Shown piece after piece: positions 1 to 9,484 of a stretch of DNA of 64,000 bases. Position 1 is the stretch's first letter. Each line of letters starts with the position of its first letter. This DNA comes from CAJINA01 sp964636125. GTDB lineage: Bacteria > Desulfobacterota > Desulfobacteria > Desulfobacterales > CAJINA01. The notes beneath the pieces are model-generated. The model was not told the DNA's origin. It worked only from the letters and a program-made list of their open reading frames with translations, and made no database searches. The DNA is taken from NCBI GenBank assembly GCA_964636125.1, contig CAZWPX010000003.1:62001-126000 (forward strand). The letters are read 5' to 3'. A program made the translations under genes and the position numbers.

Positions 1-606
1 TCTGATAAAAGATGCCTTTTTCCTGAAATCTGTCGGCAGATGCCGGTCAACCACGGCCCCCAGACAACCCTGCTCAAAAAACTGGCCGGCCTGCCGGGCA
101 TTAAAAAAGTATTTGTGGCCTCCGGCATCCGTTATGATCTCATCATGTCAGACAAGCGTGCCGGAGACGCCTTCCTTAAACAGCTGGTTTGGCAGCATGT
201 GTCCGGGCAGATGAAAGTAGCGCCTGAGCATATGGACGATAATATATTGACTTTAATGGGCAAACCAGCCAATAAACTGCTCGTGGATTTTAAGAAGAAA
301 TTCGACCGGCTATCCAGCGCCGCCCAAAAAAAACAGTTTTTGACCTATTATTTTATCGCTGCGCACCCGGGCTGCACCCTGGCGGACATGCGCCGCCTGT
401 CCGGCTTTGCCCGCACCAGTCTTAAGCTCAATCCGGAGCAGGTGCAGATTTTCACACCAACCCCATCCACTTTTGCAACACTGATGTATCATACCGGCCA
501 GGACCCTTTTTCCGGAAAACGGGTTTTTGTTGAAAAACATGTTCAGGGGAAATCCGCCCAAAAAGATGCGTTAGTGAATAAGAGAGTCCGAAAATTTAGA
601 AAATGA
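1..606 (+). CDS. YgiQ-family radical SAM protein, 3' part
   Basis: The reading frame is open from base 1, so the first ATG at 40 is internal and the gene begins outside the window. About 200 residues are visible. They match the C-terminal part of the YgiQ (UPF0313) radical SAM family: the end of the TIM-barrel region with the motif SGQMKVAPEH, followed by the poorly characterised C-terminal DUF3362 tail rich in Lys and Arg. The iron-sulfur cluster cysteines of the radical SAM core lie upstream and cannot be checked. The stop overlaps the next ATG (ATGA), so the gene is translationally coupled to the ABC-F gene. The biochemical role of YgiQ is not established. Confidence 0.85.
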   Translation, partial: SDKRCLFPEICRQMPVNHGPQTTLLKKLAGLPGIKKVFVASGIRYDLIMSDKRAGDAFLKQLVWQHVSGQMKVAPEHMDDNILTLMGKPANKLLVDFKKKFDRLSSAAQKKQFLTYYFIAAHPGCTLADMRRLSGFARTSLKLNPEQVQIFTPTPSTFATLMYHTGQDPFSGKRVFVEKHVQGKSAQKDALVNKRVRKFRK

Positions 607-2471
607 ATCATTCTGCCATATTGAGCGTCAAAAATGTGAATCTGGCCTTCGGGGATGCACCGCTCCTGAAGCAGGCCTCCTTGCAGATCCATCCCGGGGA
701 CCGAATTTGCCTGGTGGGCCGAAACGGGTCAGGCAAGTCCACCCTGCTGAAACTCCTGGCCGGACGCCTGCAGGCGGATGAAGGACGTATCGAACGTTCT
801 AAAACGGCTGTCGTCGCCTACCTGCCGCAGGAGGTTCCGCCCGGGTGCAATGAAACCGTGTTTAATATGATCGCGGCAGGATCTGGCACCAACGGAAACG
901 CCCTCCCGGAACGGGGCGCCGCCGGCAAAACCGGAAAGTTGACCCGTCAGGTCACAGAAACAGAGAGCTGGGAAGTCCAGCACCGGTTTGAGAAAATTCT
1001 CACAACCCTCCATTTAAATGCCCATGACCGGTTTAGTGATCTTTCTGCCGGCCTTAAACGGCGCGTGCTGCTGGCCCGTGCTCTGGCCCGGTTTCCCGAT
1101 ATTTTATTGCTGGATGAGCCCACGAACCACATGGATATACCTTCAATCCAGCTCATCGAGAATCTCCTTTTGAAAAACGCCCGGACCCTGGTATTTGTTT
1201 CCCACGACAGGACCTTTACGGGCACCCTGGCCACCCGGATCGTCGAACTGGACCGGGGGGAACTGAGAAACTGGGACTGCAGCTATGGGGATTTTATCCG
1301 GCGCCGGGAAAACCTGCTTACCGCCGAGACACAGCAGCGGCATAATTTTGACCGCAAACTCGAAAAAGAGGAAGCCTGGATTCGCCAGGGGCTCAAAGCC
1401 CGTCGCAACCGCAATGAAGGCCGGGTTCGGGCCCTTGAAAAACTCAGGGCCCTGCGCGCGTCCCGGCGAGAGAGAATCGGAAATGTCAACTTCCGGATTC
1501 AGTCTGGGGATTCATCCGGCAAGATCGTATTTAAAATCCGTAATACGGGCTTCCGATACACCGACAGCTGGATTGTGCGGAACTTTTCAACCACGATCCT
1601 GAGGGGCGACAAAATCGGCATCATAGGGCCCAACGGTTGTGGTAAAACGACTCTCCTGGGATTGATCCTGGGTAATATCAAACCCCTACAGGGGTCGGTA
1701 ACCCAGGGAACCCGGATTGAAATCGCATTTTTCGACCAACTCCGGGAACAGCTTGACCCGGACAAAACGGTGCAGGAAAGTGTCGGTGATGGAAACGACC
1801 TTATATCGGTTAACGGGAAAAGCCGGCATGTCATCGGCTATCTCAAAGACTTTCTGTTCAGTCCGGAAAGATCCCGAAGTCCGGTCCGCACGCTTTCCGG
1901 GGGAGAGCGCAACCGTCTCCTGCTGGCCCGCCTGTTCACCCGGCCGGCAAATGTACTGGTCCTGGATGAACCCACCAATGATCTCGACACGGAAACCCTG
2001 GAGCTGCTCGAGCAAAAGCTGATCGATTATCCGGGCACTTTGCTGCTGGTGTCGCATGACCGGACCTTTTTAAACAATGTTGTGACCAGTACACTCGTAT
2101 TTGAGGGCGCCGGCCGGTTCGGGGAGTATGCCGGCGGTTACGATGACTGGTTCCGGCAGCAGAACAAGCCGGCCCAGAAAGTCCGCTCATCAGGGGCGTC
2201 CCCAAAAGCCAAAAAAAAACCGATACGCCGGTCTAAAAATAATAAATTGGGCTTTAATGAGCAAAGAGAGCTGTCTGGTTTGCCAGAAAAGATTGAAACC
2301 ATGGAGCAAGAGCAGCAGGCCCTTTACGCCGAAATGTCAGATCCTGATTTTTATACCCGGGAAAGTGTCGTGATCTCCCGGGCCAAAAGCAGGCTGGAAG
2401 TGCTCGAAACGGATATCGCGCACGCCTATCAAAGATGGGAAAACCTGCAAACCCGGGCGGACGCGATATGA
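603..2471 (+). CDS. ABC-F family ATPase (Uup-like)
   Basis: A soluble protein of 622 residues with two ABC ATPase domains and no membrane segment, as in the ABC-F translation and ribosome-associated ATPases. Domain 1 has Walker A GRNGSGKST near residue 39 and Walker B LLLDEPTNHMD. Its signature reads LSAGLKRR rather than LSGG. Domain 2 has GPNGCGKTT, a canonical LSGGERNR signature and VLDEPTNDLD. A charged linker separates the domains. The last ~70 residues are a Lys-rich stretch followed by a predicted coiled coil, the layout of Uup, which is implicated in ribosome and branched-DNA transactions. The ATG overlaps the YgiQ stop, and its own stop overlaps the methyltransferase start. Uup versus another ABC-F subgroup is inference. 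Confidence 0.88.
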   Translation: MNHSAILSVKNVNLAFGDAPLLKQASLQIHPGDRICLVGRNGSGKSTLLKLLAGRLQADEGRIERSKTAVVAYLPQEVPPGCNETVFNMIAAGSGTNGNALPERGAAGKTGKLTRQVTETESWEVQHRFEKILTTLHLNAHDRFSDLSAGLKRRVLLARALARFPDILLLDEPTNHMDIPSIQLIENLLLKNARTLVFVSHDRTFTGTLATRIVELDRGELRNWDCSYGDFIRRRENLLTAETQQRHNFDRKLEKEEAWIRQGLKARRNRNEGRVRALEKLRALRASRRERIGNVNFRIQSGDSSGKIVFKIRNTGFRYTDSWIVRNFSTTILRGDKIGIIGPNGCGKTTLLGLILGNIKPLQGSVTQGTRIEIAFFDQLREQLDPDKTVQESVGDGNDLISVNGKSRHVIGYLKDFLFSPERSRSPVRTLSGGERNRLLLARLFTRPANVLVLDEPTNDLDTETLELLEQKLIDYPGTLLLVSHDRTFLNNVVTSTLVFEGAGRFGEYAGGYDDWFRQQNKPAQKVRSSGASPKAKKKPIRRSKNNKLGFNEQRELSGLPEKIETMEQEQQALYAEMSDPDFYTRESVVISRAKSRLEVLETDIAHAYQRWENLQTRADAI

Positions 2472-3613
2472 ATTACCTATACCAGCAAAATGGACGCCTG
2501 TTTGCCCAGACTGCCCCGGGATTGGAATCGGCTGCCGCACAGGAGTTGAGCGCCCTGGGGGCGGCCCGGGTGGAACCTCGATTCATGGGTGTGGCCTTTG
2601 ACGCGGACAAATCAGCCCTCTACCGGGCCAACTACGAATCACGCCTGGCCAGCAGGATACTGGCACCGCTGATCAGTTTCCCTTTCCAGTCGGAAAACGA
2701 CCTGTATACCGAAGCGGTGGGCCTGCCCTGGACCGACTTTGTAAAACCACACCAGACGTTCGCCATCTATGCCACCCGTTCCCGGAGCAGCCGGGTCAAG
2801 CACACCGGGTACGCCGCGCTGAAAGTGAAAGACGCGGTCGCCGACTTTTTCCTGAAAAAGTTTAACCGCCGGCCAAATGTCGACAAACGCAACCCCGATG
2901 TATGGATCAATGTCCATTTTGACAAACACAGCGCCACGCTCAACATCGACACCTCCGGGGGTTCTCTGCACAAAAGGGGTTACCGGCGCAAGACTGTCCC
3001 GGCGCCCATGCAGGAAACACTGGCCGCGGCGATCCTGCATTTCAGCGGGTGGGACGGCACCTGCCCCCTGTACGACCCCATGTGCGGCTCAGGCACCCTC
3101 CTTTCGGAGTCCTTAATGCGTTATGCCGGGATTCCGGCAGGCTATCTCCGCCAGCGGTTTGGTTTTGAAAACCTGCCTGATTTCGATCCGCTGTTGTGGC
3201 AGCGTGTAAAAACAGCCGCCGACAGGCTAATCCGACCGCTGCCGGTCGGCCTTGTGGGGGGCAGTGACCAGTCGCGCATGGCTGTCGCGGCCGCCGTTGA
3301 AAACAGCCGGGCGCTGCCCTTCGGCAATCGGATCACCATCGGGTCCAAACGTTTCCAACAAATAGCAGACCTCAGGGGTGCGCTCATCGTTTGTAACCCG
3401 CCTTACGGAATACGCCTGGAAACTAAACAGGACACTGCCCGGCTTTACGGCCACTTCGGTGATTTTTTAAAACGCAGATGCCCCGGCGCTAAAGCCTACG
3501 TCTATTTTGGCGATCGGGCGTTGATCAAACATATCGGCCTGAAACCCACCTGGAAAAAACCGCTTAAAAACGGTGGCCTTGACGGACGGCTGGTCGAGTA
3601 CTTACTTTACTGA
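2468..3613 (+). CDS. THUMP-domain class I SAM-dependent RNA methyltransferase (RlmL/YpsC-like)
   Basis: The start at 2468 is chosen because it forms an ATGA overlap with the preceding gene; an in-frame ATG at 2435 lies deeper inside that gene. The 381-residue product has an N-terminal ferredoxin-like and THUMP RNA-binding region (about 1-160) and a Rossmann methyltransferase domain. The domain carries a DPMCGSGTLLSE SAM-binding loop near residue 200 and the catalytic NPPYG motif (ICNPPYGIRL is near 310). NPPY methyltransferases of this family make N2-methylguanosine in 23S rRNA (RlmL) or tRNA. The length corresponds to the N-terminal half of E. coli RlmL, so this is the stand-alone form. The exact target nucleotide is not deducible. 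Confidence 0.87.
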   Translation: MNYLYQQNGRLFAQTAPGLESAAAQELSALGAARVEPRFMGVAFDADKSALYRANYESRLASRILAPLISFPFQSENDLYTEAVGLPWTDFVKPHQTFAIYATRSRSSRVKHTGYAALKVKDAVADFFLKKFNRRPNVDKRNPDVWINVHFDKHSATLNIDTSGGSLHKRGYRRKTVPAPMQETLAAAILHFSGWDGTCPLYDPMCGSGTLLSESLMRYAGIPAGYLRQRFGFENLPDFDPLLWQRVKTAADRLIRPLPVGLVGGSDQSRMAVAAAVENSRALPFGNRITIGSKRFQQIADLRGALIVCNPPYGIRLETKQDTARLYGHFGDFLKRRCPGAKAYVYFGDRALIKHIGLKPTWKKPLKNGGLDGRLVEYLLY

Positions 3614-3640
3614 GTCAATATTTTTAAACTGGGCTGTAAG

Positions 3641-4126
3641 ATGCAAAAAGACCTGAATATCGAAAACACGATTGTGGCGGGTGTCATTTCCGATACCCAT
3701 GGAAAATTGAGTGCCGGTGCCCGGTCAGTTCTAAGCCGGGCGGACTTGATTCTGCATGCCGGGGACGTGGACACGCCGGATGTCCTGACCGCTCTCGAAA
3801 GTCTCGCCCCGGTCACACTGGTCCGCGGCAATATGGACTATGGCCGCTGGGCCGCAAATCTGCCGGTCACCGACATGTTTGAGTTGGGCGGCCTCGGTTT
3901 CTACATGCTGCACAATCTGCACGCCCTGGATCTGGACCCATCCGCGGCCGGCGTCAAAGTTGTCATCAGCGGGCATACCCACCAGGCAGCGGCTGTAGAA
4001 TCAGACGATGTTATGTTTCTGAATCCGGGCAGCTCCACAGCGCCCCGGCACGGCTCGGAAGCCTCGGTAGCCCTGCTCACGATTGTGCACGGAAAGATCA
4101 GTTACCGTTTCTATGAGGTAGAATAA
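3641..4126 (+). CDS. YfcE/MJ0936-type metallophosphoesterase
   Basis: A calcineurin-like phosphoesterase of 161 residues, the usual size for the YfcE/MJ0936 family. The dimetal-site motifs are in order: SDTHG (Asp and His ligands), HAGDVD, RGNMDY (the GNxD form) and ISGHTHQA near the C-terminus, followed by NPGSSTAPR. Members hydrolyse phosphodiester or phosphomonoester model substrates, and the physiological substrate is generally unknown. It lies 27 bases after the methyltransferase and 6 bases before the transglutaminase gene, so it is probably co-transcribed with both. No signal peptide is seen, so it should be cytoplasmic. Confidence 0.85.
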   Translation: MQKDLNIENTIVAGVISDTHGKLSAGARSVLSRADLILHAGDVDTPDVLTALESLAPVTLVRGNMDYGRWAANLPVTDMFELGGLGFYMLHNLHALDLDPSAAGVKVVISGHTHQAAAVESDDVMFLNPGSSTAPRHGSEASVALLTIVHGKISYRFYEVE

Positions 4127-4132
4127 ACAGTA

Positions 4133-5581
4133 ATGTCCTGTTCTGATGGAAAAATTAGCCTGGCCGCGACAGCGGGTGTCTGTTGCGGTCTCCTCTTCTT
4201 TACGCTGCTGGCTGTCCGGCTGGACCTGTTCACGGAATCTCGGCCAATGCCGCTGCCCGTCACCAAAAGCAATCCGGCTGCTTACACCTGGCACGAGATA
4301 TATCAGGAATCAGAAAAAATCGGCTACTCACACCGGCGCATGACACCCCTGACAGATGGCCACCGAATCTCAGAAACCACTTTCATGCGGATTAACACCA
4401 TGGGCCTGGTTCAGGATATTAACGTCCTTACCACGGGCACCCTCGCCCCCGACATGAGCCTGACCTCATTTTCTTTTGAACTCAAATCAAGCCGTTTCAA
4501 TTTTAAGGCCAGTGGGCAGGTGCATGCAAACGAGATACGGCTGCAGGTAAACGGCCAGCACTCGGTGCTCCCGGTAGAAACACCCGTGTACCTCACCGCA
4601 GGCCTTTTTGATGCTGTTTCGGCAATCGATATCAATATTGGCGAGACCCGCACGTTCAATATTTTCGACCCTTCTTCAATGAGCCAGCGCCCCATTCAGG
4701 TTACTTTCGCAGGAATGGAAAAAATCAGAATTATGGGCAGCCAGATCACCGCCCGCAGACTGGAAACGGATTTTTTAGGCGCCCGGCATACTGCCTGGGT
4801 ATCCCTTGAGGGAGAAATCCTCCAGGAAACCGGTCCCCTGGGGATTACCCTGAAGAAATCCGATGCCACCCAGGCCCTGAAAAATATCAGCAATCATACC
4901 CAGGATCTTACGCGGCTCGTCTCCGTGGATGGCGGCAGACGGTTGCCCAATCCCGAGAAGATTAAGGTAATAGACTACAAAATCAAGGGAATCCGGATGC
5001 TGCCGGAGATGGCTGGTGGCCGCCAATCCCTATCGGACAATCTGCTCACCGTCCGACTGGAAAACCCATACGCACCCGGCGCCCCCCCCGTGCCCGGGCA
5101 GCCCGAATTCCTGTCACCCTCGCTTTTTGTACAGTCAGACCAGCCCGATATTGTCGCCCTGGCGGACAGCCTGGTCCAGACCGATGCCCCCCGGATCGAT
5201 AAAGTCAAGGCCATCAAGAACTGGGTCTACACCGAAATAGAAAAGCGCCCGGTGCTGTCGGTACCCAATGCTCTGGAAACGCTGCAAAACAAAACCGGCG
5301 ACTGTAACGAGCACGCCGTGCTGTTCGCGGCCCTGGCCCGGGCCGCCGGGGTACCGACCCGGATCGAGGCCGGCCTGGTTTACCTGAACGGACGGTTTTA
5401 TTATCACGCCTGGAACGCTGTTTTGCTGGACCGCTGGATCACCGTGGATGCCCTGATGAATCAGTTTCCCGCCGATGTCACCCATATTCGGTTTACCCGC
5501 GGAGGCCCTGAAAGCCAGCTTGACCTGATGGGTGTCATTGGTAACCTGAACCTGGAGATAGTAGACTTACAAAATGATTGA
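4133..5581 (+). CDS. Transglutaminase-like superfamily protein, membrane-anchored
   Basis: A 482-residue protein with one N-terminal hydrophobic segment (about residues 12-28), read as a signal anchor. It then has a long beta-rich region and a C-terminal transglutaminase/peptidase-like core. The catalytic triad is visible: Cys391 in GDCNEHAVLFAALAR, His425 in YYHAWNAV and Asp439 in WITVDA. Such bacterial proteins are usually periplasmic proteases or of unknown substrate. The gene overlaps the next one by 8 bases and forms one unit with an ABC-type exporter, which suggests the two act on the same envelope component. This functional link is inference. Confidence 0.8.
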   Translation: MSCSDGKISLAATAGVCCGLLFFTLLAVRLDLFTESRPMPLPVTKSNPAAYTWHEIYQESEKIGYSHRRMTPLTDGHRISETTFMRINTMGLVQDINVLTTGTLAPDMSLTSFSFELKSSRFNFKASGQVHANEIRLQVNGQHSVLPVETPVYLTAGLFDAVSAIDINIGETRTFNIFDPSSMSQRPIQVTFAGMEKIRIMGSQITARRLETDFLGARHTAWVSLEGEILQETGPLGITLKKSDATQALKNISNHTQDLTRLVSVDGGRRLPNPEKIKVIDYKIKGIRMLPEMAGGRQSLSDNLLTVRLENPYAPGAPPVPGQPEFLSPSLFVQSDQPDIVALADSLVQTDAPRIDKVKAIKNWVYTEIEKRPVLSVPNALETLQNKTGDCNEHAVLFAALARAAGVPTRIEAGLVYLNGRFYYHAWNAVLLDRWITVDALMNQFPADVTHIRFTRGGPESQLDLMGVIGNLNLEIVDLQND

Positions 5582-6308
5582 ACTTGTAGATATCACAAAG
5601 CATTATGGAAAAAACCGGGCAGTGGACGGCATCAGCCTTGAAGTTCCGGATGGCGAGCTGTTCGGCTTCATAGGCCCCAACGGCGCCGGCAAAACCACGA
5701 CCATTGGCATGATCGGCGGGCTCCTCGCCCCCACTTCCGGCACTGTCCTGATTGACGGTACCGACATCTCCAAAGATCCGGTAGCGGTAAAACGCAAAAT
5801 CGGGCTTATTCCCGACCGGCCCTTTCTATATGAGAAGCTGACCGGGAACGAATTTTTAAAATTTACCGCCGACCTTTTTGACGTCGAGCAAAAGGATTTC
5901 GATACCAGATCCCGTGAACTCTTGAACCTGTTCGGATTGTGGGACCGGGCCAATGAACTGATTGAAGCCTATTCACACGGCATGAAACAGCGGCTGATCA
6001 TGTCGGCCGCACTCCTGCATGACCCCAGGCTTTTAATCGTCGATGAACCCATGGTGGGCCTTGACCCCCGGGGCATAAAAATGGTCAGGCATCTCTTTCG
6101 TGAGTTGGCTGACACAGGGGTGACCGTGTTCATGTCCACCCATACCCTTTCTCTGGCAGAAGAGATTTGCGATCGAATCGGAATTATCAACAAAGGCAAA
6201 TTGATTGCGACCGGTACCATCGCCGAATTAAAAGATGCTGCCCGCCTGGGTCAGGCCAACCTTGAACAGGCCTTTCTCGAACTCACCCAGGAGCAGGCAA
6301 TGCAATGA
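5574..6308 (+). CDS. ABC transporter ATP-binding protein
   Basis: An ABC ATPase of 244 residues of the CcmA/export class. It shows Walker A GPNGAGKTT near residue 36, a Q-loop region, a degenerate signature YSHGMKQRL (SHGMKQ in place of SGGQ), Walker B LLIVDEPMVGLDP and the switch His in STHTLSLAEE. It overlaps the transglutaminase-like gene by 8 bases and the permease gene by ATGA, so stoichiometric co-expression with the permease is likely. SHGMKQR signatures are common in ABC-2-type exporters. Substrate unknown. Confidence 0.9.
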   Translation: MIELVDITKHYGKNRAVDGISLEVPDGELFGFIGPNGAGKTTTIGMIGGLLAPTSGTVLIDGTDISKDPVAVKRKIGLIPDRPFLYEKLTGNEFLKFTADLFDVEQKDFDTRSRELLNLFGLWDRANELIEAYSHGMKQRLIMSAALLHDPRLLIVDEPMVGLDPRGIKMVRHLFRELADTGVTVFMSTHTLSLAEEICDRIGIINKGKLIATGTIAELKDAARLGQANLEQAFLELTQEQAMQ

Positions 6309-7996
6309 AACAGATATTGACCCTGATAAAACCCCGACTGCTCTCTTTCAAGAACGCCGGGGGTGAAAACGGCAAACGCGGCAGGCTCCTGCTCTTCGGG
6401 GCCTTCGGGGCAGTCTTCTGGGTGGGTATTTTTGTCATAACCTACCGAGTTCTCAGCTATTTCCAGAGCGTGAAGGGATTTGGCGACATCCTGGCCTATA
6501 AACTCCTGTCCATGGTGATTCTCACCTTTTTTTCCCTGCTCATTTTCAGCGCTATCCTCACGGTTCTCTCCAAACTCTATCTGAGTAAAGACCTCATGCT
6601 GGTTCACAGCCTGCCCGTCTCATCTGAAACCATTTTTCTGGCCCGCTGGATTGAAAGTACGGCTGACAGTGCCTGGATGGTGGTCGTTTACACGATCCCG
6701 GTATTTCTGAGTTACGGCATCGTTTACGAAGCCGGATTATTATTCTACATCAACATTCTTATCGCACTGCTGCCTCTGTGTATCACCGCATCAGCCGCCA
6801 GTGCCCTGCTGGTGATGAGTGCGGTGATGATTTTACCGGCCAGCCGTATCCGCAGCATCTTCGTCTTCCTGGGCATCGTGGTGTTGATTGTATTGTATGT
6901 GACCTTTCGGATGCTGCGCCCCGAAAGACTGGTGGATCCGGACGCGTTTATCTCTGTCATGGCCTACCTGCAGTCTTTGAATACGCCGGCCTCGCCCCTG
7001 CTCCCCACCACCTGGGCTTATGACAGCCTGAAAGCCTCCCTGAACGGGCAGCTGCAAGGCGTCCTGCTGCACAATTCGCTGGCCTGGAGTTTTGCTGGTT
7101 TTGTTATTTTCATTCAACTGCTGTTCGCCCGGGTGGTCTATTATAAAGGGTTTTCCAAAACACAGGGCGCCCTGATTCGTCTGTATGAAACCCAGGGGCA
7201 GTTCCTGTACAGGCTGTTTGCCTTTCTAAACGGCCCGGCCCGGGCATTTGTCATCAAGGAGTATAAAACATTCTGGAGAGATCAAACCCAGTGGTCCCAG
7301 ATTTTTCTGATCGCCGCCTTGATCGTGATTTACCTGTACAACTTTTCAGCCCTGCCCCTGGAAAAATCACCGGTAAAAACCATCTATCTGCAGAACCTGT
7401 TTGCATTTTTGAACATGGCCCTGGCCGCGTTTGTTCTCACCGCCGTTACGGCCCGGTTCGCCTTTCCATCCGTGAGCATCGAAGGCAGTTCCTTCTGGAT
7501 TGTCCGCTCCGGTCCCATCCGGATCAATACCCTGCTGTGGATCAAGTTCTCAATCTACTTTGTACCCCTCATGATCCTTTCAGAAACACTGATTGTCGCC
7601 ACCAATATCTTATTGAACGTCACGCCCTTCATGATGGGCTTGTCTGTTATCACGCTCTTTCTGATGACCCCCGGCATTATTTCACTGGGGATCGGGCTCG
7701 GGGCGGCATACCCTGATTTTACATCTGAAAACCCGGCCCAGACCGTTACCGGATTTGGCGGTTTGATGTTCATGATCTACTCGGCCGGATTTATCGGGGC
7801 AGTCACTATTTTGCAGGCCGGCCCAGTCTATTCAATTTTTATGGCCGATATCAGAAATGTACCGATCTCACTCTATCAATGGATCTGGATTGGCTTGTCG
7901 TTTGCCCTGGTGGCACTGGTCTGCTGGCTTGCCCTGGTACTGCCCATGCGATTTGGAGTCTCGCGACTTTCATCCATTTCCACTGGGAAATCATAA
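6305..7996 (+). CDS. ABC exporter permease, polytopic membrane protein
   Basis: A 563-residue protein with roughly a dozen hydrophobic segments spread over its length. Examples are near residues 33-52, 66-90, 120-145, 150-200, 260-275, 340-385, 420-480 and 525-550. No soluble domain is recognised. It resembles putative ABC exporter membrane components found beside a single ATPase. The ATGA overlap with the ATPase gene identifies the partner. The transported substrate cannot be read from the sequence. The 94 bases to the next gene show no clear terminator. Confidence 0.78.
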   Translation: MKQILTLIKPRLLSFKNAGGENGKRGRLLLFGAFGAVFWVGIFVITYRVLSYFQSVKGFGDILAYKLLSMVILTFFSLLIFSAILTVLSKLYLSKDLMLVHSLPVSSETIFLARWIESTADSAWMVVVYTIPVFLSYGIVYEAGLLFYINILIALLPLCITASAASALLVMSAVMILPASRIRSIFVFLGIVVLIVLYVTFRMLRPERLVDPDAFISVMAYLQSLNTPASPLLPTTWAYDSLKASLNGQLQGVLLHNSLAWSFAGFVIFIQLLFARVVYYKGFSKTQGALIRLYETQGQFLYRLFAFLNGPARAFVIKEYKTFWRDQTQWSQIFLIAALIVIYLYNFSALPLEKSPVKTIYLQNLFAFLNMALAAFVLTAVTARFAFPSVSIEGSSFWIVRSGPIRINTLLWIKFSIYFVPLMILSETLIVATNILLNVTPFMMGLSVITLFLMTPGIISLGIGLGAAYPDFTSENPAQTVTGFGGLMFMIYSAGFIGAVTILQAGPVYSIFMADIRNVPISLYQWIWIGLSFALVALVCWLALVLPMRFGVSRLSSISTGKS

Positions 7997-8090
7997 GCTT
8001 GAATGCCCTATTGACGTTTGTCCCAAAAGTGTGCTTACCTGAAAAATAAGCGTGTGCACCTAAATTAATCGTCCAAGGACAGGAATGTGA

Positions 8091-8582
8091 ATGCAGAATA
8101 AAGAGCAAAATGCCTATGGCTGGGACAGCGGACACCCCGAATCGCTGCTGGTAAAAATCAGGGCGGATTTAAAAACTGCCATGCTGGGTAAGGATGTTTC
8201 CGGCCGGGACACCCTGCGGCAGGTCATATCTGAGTTCCCCAATCTCACCGTGCCGCTTGTGCTGGAAAGCGGTAAAAAAACAACCCGGGTAAAAAAGCCC
8301 GATGAGATAACCGATGAGGACATTCTGGACATCATCCGCAAACTGGTAAAATCTGAAAAAACGGTCCTTGAATTGAAAGGCGCCGGCCGCTCCCCCTACC
8401 TCGACATGCTGGAAAAATACTTGCCCCGCATGGCCTCAACCGATGAAATTAAAACCTGGATATCTGCCAACCTCGACCTCACAACCTTTAAAAGCCCGTT
8501 ACAGGCCATGGGGCCCGTAATGAAACATTTTGGAAAACTGGCGGATGGAAACCTCGTAAAGCAGATCCTCCAGTCTTTGTAG
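8091..8582 (+). CDS. GatB/YqeY domain protein
   Basis: A 163-residue YqeY-like protein corresponding to the C-terminal tRNA-binding helical region of the amidotransferase subunit GatB, but without the catalytic part. Visible hallmarks are RADLKTAMLGKD, RDTLRQVISE and the central DEDILDIIRKLVKS segment, then MLEKYLPRMAS and a Gly-poor C-terminal half ending PVMKHFGKLADGNLVKQILQ. A purine-rich AAGGACAGGA precedes the ATG. YqeY proteins are suspected to act on tRNA or aminoacyl-tRNA, but their role is not established. The gene stands apart from the upstream exporter unit. Confidence 0.85.
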   Translation: MQNKEQNAYGWDSGHPESLLVKIRADLKTAMLGKDVSGRDTLRQVISEFPNLTVPLVLESGKKTTRVKKPDEITDEDILDIIRKLVKSEKTVLELKGAGRSPYLDMLEKYLPRMASTDEIKTWISANLDLTTFKSPLQAMGPVMKHFGKLADGNLVKQILQSL

Positions 8583-8623
8583 GGCTGCTCTGGAATGCGC
8601 CTGTAGCGCTTCAACTTGATTCG

Positions 8624-9478
8624 ATGATACAACTGGCTGACATACTAAGGGCCTGCCGGCTCTGTCCCCGGAAGTGCGGCAGCAACCGCTGTGACAATGA
8701 GACCGGTTACTGTCAAACCGGTAAAGATGCAGTCGTTTACAGTTTTGACGCCCATTTTGGTGAAGAACCGGAACTGGTCGGAAGCCGCGGCTCCGGCACC
8801 ATCTTCTTTTCCCATTGCAGCCTCTTGTGCAGTTTCTGTCAGAACTATGAGATCAGTCACCTGGGCCACGGACGCACCGTATCAGACAATCAACTGGCCG
8901 GGATCATGCTCGAAATTCAGCGGATGGGGTGCCACAACATCAACCTGGTCACCCCCACGCACGTTGTGCCGCAGATAATAGGCGCACTTGAAATTGCCCG
9001 TCGGAAAGGAATGCGTCTGCCGATTGTCTACAATTCCAGCGGGTATGAACGTGTCTCCACATTGAAAATGCTCAAGGGCCTGGTTGACATTTACATGCCG
9101 GATTTCAAATTCTGGCACCCTGAGATTGCCGAAAAAACATGCGGCGCGCCGGATTACCCGGAAGTGGCCCGCCAGGCAATCCTGGAAATGCACCGGCAGG
9201 TGGGGCCTTTGCAGACCAATTCAGCTGGAGTTGCCCAACAGGGCCTTTTAATCCGGCACCTTGTTTTACCCGGAAATCTTGCGGGTACCGGTGAAATATC
9301 TGAATTTATAGTTGAAAACATCTCACCCGATGCCTACGTTAACATCATGCCCCAATATCGGCCCTGCGGCCGGGCCCGCCAAACCAAAGGGCTCGAACGC
9401 CGGTTGACGGCCCAGGCGTTCGTGGAGGCTATAAAAACTGCCCGGGATAAGGGCCTCACCCGTTTCAAAAGGTTTTAG
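8624..9478 (+). CDS. Radical SAM protein, PflA-like
   Basis: A radical SAM enzyme of 284 residues. The cluster-binding cysteines form CX3CX2C at C65, C69 and C72 (HCSLLCSFCQNY). An additional N-terminal Cys-rich knot (CRLCPRKCGSNRC, about residues 11-23) could bind a second metal site or zinc. The domain resembles stand-alone proteins annotated as pyruvate formate-lyase activating enzyme-like, in which no glycyl-radical partner is nearby; none is present here either. The NVVTPTH-type and MPDFKFW motifs of this subgroup are visible (NLVTPTH, YMPDFKFW). It is followed 6 bases later by an HD-domain gene. Function unknown. Confidence 0.82.
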   Translation: MIQLADILRACRLCPRKCGSNRCDNETGYCQTGKDAVVYSFDAHFGEEPELVGSRGSGTIFFSHCSLLCSFCQNYEISHLGHGRTVSDNQLAGIMLEIQRMGCHNINLVTPTHVVPQIIGALEIARRKGMRLPIVYNSSGYERVSTLKMLKGLVDIYMPDFKFWHPEIAEKTCGAPDYPEVARQAILEMHRQVGPLQTNSAGVAQQGLLIRHLVLPGNLAGTGEISEFIVENISPDAYVNIMPQYRPCGRARQTKGLERRLTAQAFVEAIKTARDKGLTRFKRF

Positions 9479-9484
9479 ACAGCG